Counted from the stretch's first letter, positions 5,983 through 13,150 are shown. The stretch: 13,762 nucleotides of DNA from Alistipes sp. (GCA_009774895.1 VSOO01000019.1:1-13762), one strand, 5' to 3'. The notes: generated from the sequence alone by a model not told the origin. Program-made: numbers and translations.

Positions 5983-7494
5983 ATGTCGCTCAAAAGCAAG
6001 ATACTCAGATCCTATTTCGCACGGCGCGAAGCGGCCATCGACCGCTTCCGCCGCCATCCGCACCGGGTGCAGGAGCAGATGCTGCGCGAGCGGCTCCGCA
6101 GGGGGCGCGCCACGGCATTCGGGCGGCAGTACGGCCTCGACGGCGTGCGCACGGCCGAGCAGTTCCGGGCCGCGGTGCCGGTATTCGACTACGACGCCTA
6201 CCGTCCGTTCCGCGAGCGGATGCTCGCCGGCGAGCGCAACGTGGCGGCTCCGGGGCGCGTGACGCTCTTCGCCAAGTCGTCGGGCACGACCTCGGACCGC
6301 TCCAAGTACATTCCCGTGACGCGCGAGTCGCTGTGGGGCTGCCACACGCGCGGCATGCGCGACGTGGCGGCGCTCTTCGCCGCCGCGCATCCCGGGAGCC
6401 GCGTGTTCGAGGGCAAGACCCTCACGCTCGGCGGCACGTGCCGCCGCGAGGGGTCCGTGCTGGCGGGCGACCTGTCGGCGATCCTGATCCACGAGACGAC
6501 TTTCTGGAGCGGCTGGTTCCGGGCGCCGCGCACGCAGACGGCCCTCCTGGCCGACTTCGACGCCAAGTGCGAGCGCATCTGCCGCGAATGCGCCGGCGAG
6601 CGGATCACGGCATTCGCCGGCGTGCCCTCGTGGAACCTGGCGCTCATGCGCCGCGTGCTGGAATACACGGGGTGCAGCAACCTGCTGGAGGTGTGGCCCG
6701 AGTTGTCGCTCTTCGTGCACGGAGGCGTGGAGTTCGCACCCTACCGCCGGTCGTTCGAGGGGCTGCTGCCCTCGGAATCCATGCACTACATGGAGACCTA
6801 CAACGCCTCGGAGGGCTTCTTCGCCATCGCCGACGACCCGGCGCGCGACGACATGCTGCTGCTGCTCGACTACGGCACCTACTACGAGTTCCGCGCCGAC
6901 GACCGCACCGTGGTGCCCCTTGAGGGGGTGGTGGCGGGCGGAGTTTACGCCCTGCTGGTCACCTCGTCCAACGGGCTGTGGCGCTACGAGATCGGCGACC
7001 GCGTGGAGTTCACCTCGACCGACCCCTACCGCATCCGGTTCGCGGGGCGCACGCGGCAGTACATCAACGTCTTCGGCGAGGAGGTGATCGTGAACAACAC
7101 CGATGCGGCCCTGGCGCGCGCCTGTGCGCGCACGGGGGCGGCGGTGAGCGAATATACGGTGGCGCCGCTCTACATGAGCCTCGACCGCCGCGGGGCGCAC
7201 GAGTGGGTCGTGGAGTTCGACCGGCGTCCCGCCGACACGGCGCGCTTCGCCGCGGAGCTCGATGCGGCGCTTCGCGCCGAGAATTCGGACTACGACGCCA
7301 AACGCTCGACCACGCTCGACGCCCTGCGTCTGACGGTCGTGCCGTCCGGCACCTTCCTCGCCTGGCTGCGTCGGCGCGGGAAAAACAAGGTGCCCCGCCT
7401 TGCGAACGACCGGGTCGTGGCCGAGCAGATCGCGGCGGCGGGCGGCGTGGCCGATGCCGCGCAGGCGGGGGCCGAAGCATGCCTCGCGCACTGA
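5983..7494 (+). CDS. GH3-family acyl-adenylate (acyl-amido) synthetase
   Basis: This 503-residue protein belongs to the GH3 branch of adenylate-forming enzymes, which in plants conjugate amino acids to jasmonate or auxin. The bacterial substrate is unknown. Motifs in order: the ATP loop SSGTTSDRSK (99-108); VPSWNLALMRRVLEYTG (214-230); METYNASEGFFA (270-281, the Y..SE adenine motif); GLWRYEIGDRVEF (331-343, the YxxGD ribose motif); GRTRQYINVFGEEV (355-368, hinge to the C-terminal lid); and RGKNKVPRL (465-473) with a candidate catalytic Lys near the C-terminus. Length is normal for bacterial GH3. It starts 51 nt after trkA with no separate promoter seen, so it is probably co-transcribed. Family assignment is confident; the reaction beyond adenylation is inference. 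Confidence 0.92.
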   Translation: MSLKSKILRSYFARREAAIDRFRRHPHRVQEQMLRERLRRGRATAFGRQYGLDGVRTAEQFRAAVPVFDYDAYRPFRERMLAGERNVAAPGRVTLFAKSSGTTSDRSKYIPVTRESLWGCHTRGMRDVAALFAAAHPGSRVFEGKTLTLGGTCRREGSVLAGDLSAILIHETTFWSGWFRAPRTQTALLADFDAKCERICRECAGERITAFAGVPSWNLALMRRVLEYTGCSNLLEVWPELSLFVHGGVEFAPYRRSFEGLLPSESMHYMETYNASEGFFAIADDPARDDMLLLLDYGTYYEFRADDRTVVPLEGVVAGGVYALLVTSSNGLWRYEIGDRVEFTSTDPYRIRFAGRTRQYINVFGEEVIVNNTDAALARACARTGAAVSEYTVAPLYMSLDRRGAHEWVVEFDRRPADTARFAAELDAALRAENSDYDAKRSTTLDALRLTVVPSGTFLAWLRRRGKNKVPRLANDRVVAEQIAAAGGVADAAQAGAEACLAH

Positions 7495-7602
7495 TCCGGA
7501 GCGCCGTGGGGGACGTGCGCCCTGTCCGCACCGGAGGAGGCGTGCGGCGATGCCGCGGCGGCGCGGCACAACTGAAACGATAATGAATAAACCCATGCGG
7601 TC

Positions 7603-8220
7603 ATGTATATAGCAATAGCAGGAAATATCGGCAGCGGCAAGACGACGCTCACGGAGATCCTCACCCGACGCTACGGCGCGAAGGCCTACCTGGAGGATAC
7701 GGACAACCCCTACATCGGCGATTTCTACGAGGATATGAATCGCTGGTCGTTCAATTTGCAGATTTCGTTCCTCGGCAGCCGGATACGGCAGACGATGGAC
7801 ATGTTGTCGGAGAATGCGGAGGTCATCTTCCAGGACCGCACCGTGTACGAGGATGCGCACATCTTCGCCGACAACCTCCACCGCATGGGGCTCATGTCGT
7901 CGCGCGACTTCGGCACCTACATGAAGATCTTCAACCTGGTGACCAACCTCATTCCAAAGCCCGACCTGCTGATCTACCTCAAGGCGGGCGTGCCCACGCT
8001 CACGGCCCAGATCCGTCGCCGCGGCCGAGCCTACGAAATGAACATCGACGAGGCCTACCTCAGCCGGCTCAACGAGAAGTACGAACACTGGATCAACGAC
8101 TTGTACGACGGCGAAGTCTTCGTCATCGACAAGGACCGCGAGGACTTCGTGTCCGACCCCGCGGTACTGGAGAAACTCTGCGCCCGGCTCGACGCCCTGC
8201 GCCAAAACGAGGTGCGATGA
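7603..8220 (+). CDS. Deoxynucleoside kinase (deoxyadenosine/deoxyguanosine kinase type)
   Basis: This 205-residue cytosolic kinase phosphorylates salvaged deoxynucleosides to 5'-monophosphates for dNTP supply. It has the dNK fold: Walker A AGNIGSGKTTL (6-16), an early acidic EDTDNPYIGDFY (31-42) that orders the substrate site, FQDRTVYEDAHIFA (76-89, carrying the DR[ST] motif), and a LID with Arg cluster IRRRGRAYE (137-145). The length equals that of bacterial dAK/dGK enzymes. The start MYIAIAGNIG places the P-loop at the usual distance from the N-terminus. Its stop overlaps the start of the rRNA methyltransferase (ATGA), so the two are translationally coupled. The exact nucleoside preference cannot be read from sequence. 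Confidence 0.94.
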   Translation: MYIAIAGNIGSGKTTLTEILTRRYGAKAYLEDTDNPYIGDFYEDMNRWSFNLQISFLGSRIRQTMDMLSENAEVIFQDRTVYEDAHIFADNLHRMGLMSSRDFGTYMKIFNLVTNLIPKPDLLIYLKAGVPTLTAQIRRRGRAYEMNIDEAYLSRLNEKYEHWINDLYDGEVFVIDKDREDFVSDPAVLEKLCARLDALRQNEVR

Positions 8221-9815
8221 GCATGCGTCCGCTACCCGAAGCATTCGTCGCGCGCATCGCCGCGCAGCTCGGCGCCGAGGAGGGCCGGGCCCTCTGCGCG
8301 GCGCTCGACGGCGTGCCGCCCGTGTCGGTGCGGCTCCACCCCGTGAAGGGGGCGGCGGGAACCCTTGCGGCGCTCGCCGCGGCCGCGGCGCCGGAGGGCG
8401 GAGCGGAAGGGCGTGCCGGTTGCGGCCCGGAGGCATCGCCGCTGAAGGAGCGCGCGTGTGCGGAGGCTGTGGCCGGACCGCATGCGTGCGGCTCGGCGGG
8501 GCGGGCGTTGCCCGGAGCGCAGCGGGTGCCCTGGAGCGCCGGGGGCTACTATCTGTCCGTGCGGCCGCAGTTCACGCTCGACCCCGACTTCCATGCCGGC
8601 GCCTACTACGTGCAGGAGGCCGGTTCGCAGTTCGTGGGGCACCTGCTCGCGGGCGCGGAGCTCGCGGGGCGCCGCCTGCTCGACCTGTGCGCCGCGCCGG
8701 GCGGCAAGACCACGATCTATGCGTCGCTGGTGGGCGGCGACGGCCTGGTCGTAGCGAACGAGATCGACCGCCGCCGTGCGCAGGTGCTGGCCGACAACGT
8801 GCGCAAATGGGGCACGGGCAATGTGGCCGTCACGACGTGCGAGCCGCAGCGCCTGGGCGACTTCGAGGCGTGGTTCGACGTCGTGGCCGCGGATGCCCCC
8901 TGCTCGGGCGAGGGGATGTTCCGCAAGGACGACGAGGCCCGTGACGCCTGGAGCGAGGGCGGCGTGCGCATGTGCGCCGCGCGCCAGGCCGAAATTCTGG
9001 CCGAAGCCTGGCGGGCGCTCCGCCCGGGCGGCCTGCTGCTGTACAGTACCTGCACTTTCAACCGCACCGAGGACGAGGAGGTGCTGGAGGCGTTCGCCGA
9101 GGCCGCGGGTGCCGATGCGGTCGAGACGGCGGAGGTGCCCGTCGATCCCGCGTGGGGCATCGTCTGCGGCCGTGCGGGGGTGTTCCGCACCTACCGCTTC
9201 TTTCCGCACCGTGCGCGCGGCGAGGGTTTCTTCGCCGCCGTGGCCCGCAAGTCGCCCGATGCCGGGGGACGTCCCCGCCGGCCCAGGAGCCGCCGCGAGG
9301 TGCTCACCGCCCCCACGCGCGACGAGGTGCGCGAGTTGTCGCGCTGGCTGCACGATGCGGAGCGCATGCGCTTTTTCCGTGCGGGCGACCGTTTCTATGC
9401 CTGCGCCGCGGCGCAGGAGGAGGCGCTGCATGCCCTTGCGGGCGCGCTTCCGGTGATCTGCTCGGGCGTGGAGATGGGTCAGATATTCAAGGGTACGCTC
9501 AGACCCGCGCATGCCCTGGCGCTCAGCACGTCCCTCGACCGCGGGGCCGTGGCGACGGCGGAGCTCGCGCACGACGAGGCGCTGGACTACCTGCGGCGTC
9601 GCGACGTGGCGGTGCACCGCTTTGCCGAGGGCATGAACCTCGTGTGCTGCGGCGGCCGGCCCCTCGGCTGGGCCAAACGCATCGGCAGCCGGGTGAACAA
9701 CCTCTACCCCGAATCGCTCAGAATATGGATGAACGTTTCTGATAAGCCGAGCGCAGAGCCGAACGCAGTCCGGGTTATGCCGAAGCGAGAAAACGACGGC
9801 CAAAAAGCCAACTGA
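8217..9815 (+). CDS. RsmF/NOL1-NOP2-Sun family rRNA cytosine-C5 methyltransferase
   Basis: This is an S-adenosylmethionine-dependent 5-methylcytosine methyltransferase of the NSUN/RsmF type, 532 residues. Visible elements: an N-terminal region with PPVSVRLHPVKG (34-45); VPWSAGGYYLSVRPQFTLDPDFHAGAYYVQEA in segments from 104; the SAM loop LLDLCAAPGGKT (154-165); DAPCSGEGMF (226-235) with the release Cys229; and YSTCTF (276-281) with the nucleophilic Cys279. A C-terminal RsmF-type RNA-binding region follows, with GVEMGQIFKG, PLGWAKRIGSRVNNLYP and ending near IWM (505). Two oddities stand out. Residues about 46-102 form an Ala/Gly-rich low-complexity insert where relatives pass directly to VPW. 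A polar tail of 27 residues also follows IWM. The gene overlaps the kinase by ATGA and is 5 nt before the MerR gene. Family is certain; the target rRNA position is not known. Confidence 0.93.
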   Translation: MSMRPLPEAFVARIAAQLGAEEGRALCAALDGVPPVSVRLHPVKGAAGTLAALAAAAAPEGGAEGRAGCGPEASPLKERACAEAVAGPHACGSAGRALPGAQRVPWSAGGYYLSVRPQFTLDPDFHAGAYYVQEAGSQFVGHLLAGAELAGRRLLDLCAAPGGKTTIYASLVGGDGLVVANEIDRRRAQVLADNVRKWGTGNVAVTTCEPQRLGDFEAWFDVVAADAPCSGEGMFRKDDEARDAWSEGGVRMCAARQAEILAEAWRALRPGGLLLYSTCTFNRTEDEEVLEAFAEAAGADAVETAEVPVDPAWGIVCGRAGVFRTYRFFPHRARGEGFFAAVARKSPDAGGRPRRPRSRREVLTAPTRDEVRELSRWLHDAERMRFFRAGDRFYACAAAQEEALHALAGALPVICSGVEMGQIFKGTLRPAHALALSTSLDRGAVATAELAHDEALDYLRRRDVAVHRFAEGMNLVCCGGRPLGWAKRIGSRVNNLYPESLRIWMNVSDKPSAEPNAVRVMPKRENDGQKAN

Positions 9816-9820
9816 ATCTT

Positions 9821-10432
9821 ATGTCCGGAAAGATCTACTACACGATGGGCGAGGTCGCCGAGATGTTCGACGTGCGGCCCTCGCTGCTCCGCCACTGGGA
9901 GCGGGAGTTCGACGTGCTCCGGCCGAAGCGCAACAACAAGGGCAATCGCCTCTACAGGCCCGAGGACATCGGGCACCTCAAACAGATCTACCACCTGGTC
10001 AAGGAGCAGGGCATGACACTCGACGGGGCGAAGCGTGCCTTGCGGCGCCGGCGCGGGCTTCCCGAGGCCGACCGCGATGCCGAGCTGCTCGAACGGCTGC
10101 TGCGGGTGCGCACGATGCTGGCCGAGGTGCGCGAGGAGCTGAAGCTGGGCGACGGCGACCCCGCGGAGGAGTCCGAGCCGTCGGAGGAGGCCTGCGGCGG
10201 TGCGGAGATGCCGCGGCTCTTTCCGGACGGCGGGGCGCAGGCTGCGCCCGTGCGCCGGGGGCGCGACCGGGCCGTGGTGAAATACTTCGACGACGAGGCG
10301 GATGCGACGGATGCGGCGGCCGGCGAGTCGCCGGAGGGGAGTGCGCCGGAGCGGCGGACGCGGCAGCGCCGCCGGGGCGACGAGTGCGCTCCGCGCGAGC
10401 TGTTCGCCTTTTACGAGCAGTCGCTCTTCTGA
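9821..10432 (+). CDS. MerR-family transcriptional regulator with long charged tail
   Basis: This 203-residue regulator has a typical MerR winged helix-turn-helix at the N-terminus: YYTMGEVAEMFDVRPSLLRHWEREFDVL (6-33), then the wing with NRLYRPEDIGHLKQIYHLV (42-60). A short coiled-coil (about 85-108) for dimerisation follows. The middle (about 110-190) is acidic and then Arg-rich low complexity, with no Cys cluster or ligand domain typical of metal or drug sensors. The end RELFAFYEQSLF (192-203) looks like a conserved closing motif. It follows the methyltransferase by 5 nt, so it is the last gene of the coupled set. The effector is unknown. This is the kind of MerR protein found as a single housekeeping copy in Bacteroidetes, from general recall. 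Confidence 0.92.
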   Translation: MSGKIYYTMGEVAEMFDVRPSLLRHWEREFDVLRPKRNNKGNRLYRPEDIGHLKQIYHLVKEQGMTLDGAKRALRRRRGLPEADRDAELLERLLRVRTMLAEVREELKLGDGDPAEESEPSEEACGGAEMPRLFPDGGAQAAPVRRGRDRAVVKYFDDEADATDAAAGESPEGSAPERRTRQRRRGDECAPRELFAFYEQSLF

Positions 10433-10537
10433 CCGGCGGAGCGACGGTGCATATTATAAATAGGTAGGGTGCCGGCAGGCGCGAAGCGCCGGGCATGCCG
10501 CCGTGAAACACATAATCCCATATTCGAGTATCGAACG

Positions 10538-11332
10538 ATGAAGATCAAGGAGATAACCGATACGATCGAGCGTTTTGCGCCGCTGACGCTCCAGGAGTCC
10601 TATGACAATGCGGGGCTGATCGTGGGGCGGCCCGAAGACGAGGTGGAGGCGGCGCTCGTGGCCGTGGATGTGACCGACGAGGTGCTCGACGAGGCCGAAC
10701 GCACCGGCTGCGGGCTCGTCATCACGCACCATCCGTTGGTGTTCCATGCGCTCAAGCGCTTCAATTCGAACGGCTGCGTGCAGCGGTGCGTGGAGCGTGC
10801 GATCCGCCGCGGCATCGCGCTCTATGCGTGCCACACCAACCTCGACAGTGCGCCGGGCGGCATGAGCTGGCGCCTGGCGGCCATGCTGGGTGTCGGGGGG
10901 CTGCGGGTGTTGCAGCCCGCGGCGGGCGCCGTGCCGGGCGCGGGGTTCGGCGTGGTGGGCGAACTGCCCGAGGCGATGGATACGGACGCATTCCTGCGCC
11001 GTACGATGGAGCGCACGGGGGCGCAGGTCGTGCGCCACAGCGCGTTCGCCGCCGAACGGGTGCGCCGCGTGGCGGTCTGCACGGGGGCCGGCGCGTCGCT
11101 CGCCGGGGAGGCGTGCCGCGCGGGTGCCGACATCTATGTCACGTCGGATCTGAAGTATAACGATTTCATGACGCCCGACGGTGCCCTGACGATCGCCGAC
11201 GTGGGCCATTTCGAGAGCGAATATTGCGCAATCGACATTTTATTTGACATTTTGTCGGAAAATTTACGTACCTTTGCGGTTCGCAGGAGTGAATCCTCCC
11301 GCAATCCGGTACATTATATGGTTTCAGTCTAA
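10538..11332 (+). CDS. Nif3/YbgI-like dinuclear metal-centre protein
   Basis: From ATG 10538 this is a 264-residue NIF3/YbgI protein, a family that forms toroidal hexamers with a two-metal site. It is annotated elsewhere as GTP cyclohydrolase I type 2-like, but its true function is unsettled. Motifs: LQESYDNAGLIVGRPEDEV (18-36); ITHHPLVFHALKRF (62-75, His64/His65); ACHTNLDSAPGGMSWRLA (97-114, His99/Asp103); VTSDLKYND (201-209); and DVGHFESE (221-228, His224/Glu228). The longer reading from 10469 is not needed because residue 24 of that frame opens the domain. Many Bacteroidetes members carry a PII-like insertion of about 100 residues before GELPE; here GFGVVGELPEAMD (136-148) comes at once, so the insertion is absent. 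The 105-nt gap upstream contains a GC-rich hairpin with a GAA loop (10478-10490). Confidence 0.93.
   Translation: MKIKEITDTIERFAPLTLQESYDNAGLIVGRPEDEVEAALVAVDVTDEVLDEAERTGCGLVITHHPLVFHALKRFNSNGCVQRCVERAIRRGIALYACHTNLDSAPGGMSWRLAAMLGVGGLRVLQPAAGAVPGAGFGVVGELPEAMDTDAFLRRTMERTGAQVVRHSAFAAERVRRVAVCTGAGASLAGEACRAGADIYVTSDLKYNDFMTPDGALTIADVGHFESEYCAIDILFDILSENLRTFAVRRSESSRNPVHYMVSV
11243..11276 (+). promoter_or_regulatory. Promoter for the zinc-ribbon gene, inside nif3
   Basis: TACCTTTG at 11269-11276 is an exact TAnnTTTG box. TTTG at 11243-11246 stands 22 nt upstream, slightly longer than the usual spacing. It lies in the last 90 nt of the nif3 coding region, in an AT-richer patch, and would give the next gene a leader of roughly 65 nt. 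Confidence 0.68.
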
Positions 11333-11348
11333 ACATTTAAGACGATAT

Positions 11349-12104
11349 ATGGCAACCCAGAAAAAAACAGCCGAGGTTGATTATTCGATGCAGGAGAAGA
11401 TTCTGGCGCTCTACGAACTTCAGAAGATCGACAGCCGGATCGACGAGATCAACAAGGTAAAAGGTGAACTGCCGCTCGAGGTGCAGGACCTCGAGGATGA
11501 ACTTGCCGGGCTGAAGACCCGCGTGGAGAACATCAACGCCGAGGTCGAGGAGCTGAATGCCCTCACCAAGCAGCGCAAACGCGAGGTGGACCAGGCGAAA
11601 ATCCAGATTGCGAACTACAAGGAGCAGCAGAACAACGTGCGGAACAACCGCGAGTTCGATGCCATCAATAAGGAGATAGAGTACCAGGAACTCGAAATCG
11701 AGCTGGCCGAGAAACGCCTGAAGGAGTATGCCGCGGGCGTCAAGGGCAAGAAGGCGCTGCTCGAAGAGGCCGATGCGGCCATGAAGGAGCGCGAGGCGGA
11801 CCTCGTGGCCAAGCGTGCGGAGCTGGAGGGCATCGAGGCCGAAACCCAGCCCCGCGTGGAGGAGTGCACGGTGCAGGCCGAGCGCGCCAAGGAGCGCATC
11901 GACGAACGTCTGCTGGCCGCCTACGACCGCATCCGCCGCAACGTGCGCAACGGACTGGCCGTGGTGACCGTGAAGCGCGATGCCTGCGGCGGCTGCTTCA
12001 ACCGCATCCCGCCCCAGCGCCAGGCCGACATTCGTCAGGGCAAGAAGATCATCATCTGCGAATACTGCGGCCGCATCCTCGTGGCCGATCCCGAGCAGGA
12101 GTAG
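11349..12104 (+). CDS. Coiled-coil protein with C-terminal C4 zinc ribbon
   Basis: This 251-residue protein has a long, almost unbroken coiled coil from about residue 20 to 195 (heptad-rich Leu/Glu/Lys, e.g. VQDLEDELAGLKTRVENI) with the turn-like NNVRNNREFDAINKEIEYQE (96-115) typical of this family. It ends in a zinc ribbon: CGGC (213-216) and CEYC (237-240), with the intervening FNRIPPQRQADIRQGKKIIIC. This is the C4-type zinc-ribbon family (zf-RING_7), often annotated as a putative nucleic-acid-binding protein and often found next to nif3, as here. The upstream in-frame sequence belongs to nif3 in another frame; ATG 11349 is the proper start. It has its own promoter inside nif3. The molecular role is not established. 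Confidence 0.92.
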   Translation: MATQKKTAEVDYSMQEKILALYELQKIDSRIDEINKVKGELPLEVQDLEDELAGLKTRVENINAEVEELNALTKQRKREVDQAKIQIANYKEQQNNVRNNREFDAINKEIEYQELEIELAEKRLKEYAAGVKGKKALLEEADAAMKEREADLVAKRAELEGIEAETQPRVEECTVQAERAKERIDERLLAAYDRIRRNVRNGLAVVTVKRDACGGCFNRIPPQRQADIRQGKKIIICEYCGRILVADPEQE

Positions 12105-12522
12105 CCCGGGCCGTCGCGGCGGGGGCGTTGCGTCGCCGTCTCGCCGGGCATCCGGAGGCGGGTGCGGTGCGGCCGGACGCACGCGGCTTTTGCGGCCTGC
12201 ACCGGTGCGTGCGGGTTTTGGATCGCACGGTTTGTGCGGGTTTGTGCGGCCTGCATGTTTTGCATGTTTTGCATGTTTTGCATGTTTTGCACGGCGGCGG
12301 TCTGAGTTCCGGGGCGGTGAGCCTGCCCGAACGATCCGCCCGGACATTCGAGGCGCAGCGGTTTTTCAGACAGGCCGGACGAAGGTGCGGCGGATGCGGG
12401 GCTGGTGCCCCGCGTGCATGCGGGTGAAAACCCCTTTTGGGCGGCAGGGCTGCGTATAGGGGCAGAAGTTGCCGGAGTTCGGCGCAATAGCGAATATGGA
12501 GGGCGGCGACGCCCGGGAAAAG
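12105..12522. other. Intergenic region without a supportable gene
   Basis: These 418 nt downstream of the zinc-ribbon gene are GC-rich and open in several frames on both strands, but none gives a plausible protein. The minus-strand frames are Arg/Pro-rich and include an artefactual CKT repeat from the tandem repeat at 12252-12291. I looked for RNase P, tmRNA, SRP and 6S signatures and found none. The stretch ends in a strong terminator at 12523-12552, so it could be the long 3' UTR of the upstream gene or an unrecognised RNA. Confidence 0.5.
12252..12291. repeat. 9-bp tandem repeat (TGCATGTTT)x4.4
   Basis: Four perfect copies of TGCATGTTT stand head to tail, followed by a partial TGCA. The preceding bases hold related words (GTTTGTGCGGGTTTGTGCGG). 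It lies in noncoding sequence and is a candidate variable-number repeat. Confidence 0.93.
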
Positions 12523-12552
12523 AAGAACGGGAACCGTGAGGTTCCCGTTCTT
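12523..12552 (+). terminator. Strong intrinsic terminator
   Basis: A perfect 12-bp stem (12523-12534 with 12541-12552) encloses a 6-nt loop CGTGAG, and a T-rich run (TCGTTTTC) follows. It would end transcripts from the nif3/zinc-ribbon side. The A-rich left flank could also serve the minus strand. Confidence 0.8.
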
Positions 12553-12601
12553 TCGTTTTCGTGCCGGAGGGGGCGCTGTCATGAAAAAGAGCGACGGCAT
12601 G

Positions 12602-12702
12602 GTGCCCTCTGGTTTCCGAAGAGGCACTGGCGGCGCTACGATTCGTTTTTCAATCCATAGCGCCTGTCGTCGTGGGTTTCGGCGCCTGCCCGGTGGCAGG
12701 CG
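12602..12702. other. Cluster of three hairpins, possible structured RNA or leader
   Basis: There are three consecutive inverted repeats. 12602-12627 has GTGCCCTCT facing AGAGGCAC with one bulged base. 12632-12664 has perfect 7-bp arms GGCGCTA/TAGCGCC around 19 nt. 12683-12702 has perfect 8-bp arms CGCCTGCC/GGCAGGCG with loop CGGT. They lie between the terminator and the AT-rich RiPP gene. No known RNA family was recognised and no gene fits. Confidence 0.45.
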
Positions 12703-12865
12703 GATGCGGTGCGGCCGGCGCCGACCGGTCAATTGGCTGTAATGAGGCAGGAAAAAGCAAATAAATACAATAAAATATTAGGAATTGTGGAGCTATTGTA
12801 TTATATTGCCAATGTATCCGTCAGGATTGCAGTCCCAAGGCTATTAACCTTAAATTTAACGTATT

Positions 12866-13150
12866 ATGAAAAAATTACAGTTAAAGAGAGACGTCGTCGC
12901 AACATTGGAGAAAGCCTCCATGCAAAACGTCAAGGGAGGTATCACCGTGAGCGATAACAGTATTTGTGTGTCCGTTGCCGCCAATAAGACGTGCCATCAG
13001 TCGGAGAATTCACCGGAGGGAGTGTGTATCGGCAATACGGTCAATTCATGTACCCAAACACATGGAGATTTATGCAAGACTATGGTATGCCAGACCAACG
13101 AGGCGATTTATTGCGAGATCGGGCGTATTACCGATTGCTGCATCCATTGA
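12866..13150 (+). CDS. Putative RiPP precursor peptide (GG-leader, nine-Cys core)
   Basis: This is a 94-residue peptide with a two-part build. The leader (1-25) reads MKKLQLKRDVVATLEKAS followed by MQNVKGG, fitting the Bacteroidetes natural-product/class I lanthipeptide leader pattern (LxLxK..VAxL....M..VxGG) that is cut after the double Gly by a peptidase-containing ABC exporter. The 69-residue core has nine Cys (ending DCCIH) and fourteen Ser/Thr, suited to lanthionine, thioether or disulfide bridges. The start ATG 12866 is preceded by TTTAACGTATT with no Shine-Dalgarno. The gene and its upstream flank are clearly AT-richer than neighbours (by eye just under half GC), suggesting foreign origin or relaxed selection. 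No LanB/LanC, radical SAM enzyme, peptidase or transporter lies in this window. The precursor call is good; the modification class is open. Confidence 0.78.
   Translation: MKKLQLKRDVVATLEKASMQNVKGGITVSDNSICVSVAANKTCHQSENSPEGVCIGNTVNSCTQTHGDLCKTMVCQTNEAIYCEIGRITDCCIH

Noticed and set aside
4261..8436. 1391-codon open frame on the minus strand across trkA, GH3 and the kinase
   Set aside because: It is antisense to three clearly recognised genes. Its translation is His/Arg/Val/Gly-rich with no family motifs, and it is explained by GC-rich third positions removing stop codons.
12105..12522. Possible RNase P RNA, tmRNA, SRP RNA or 6S RNA
   Set aside because: None of the core conserved words (RNase P GAGGAAAGTCC, tmRNA 3' T-arm end, SRP GGAAGnagcA loop) is present on either strand.
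12052..12732. 226-codon minus-strand frame with a CKTCKTCKTCKTC repeat
   Set aside because: The CxxC look comes from the 9-bp DNA repeat. The rest is Arg/Pro-rich and the frame runs through a strong terminator and into the zinc-ribbon gene.
12582..12742. Small plus-strand frame starting MKKSDGMVPSG
   Set aside because: It spans the hairpin cluster, ends in an Arg-rich run and shows no domain or conserved start signal.
12799..12808. Promoter for the RiPP gene (TATTATATTG)
   Set aside because: It matches TAnnTTTG poorly and no TTG stands at the right spacing, so I did not call it.
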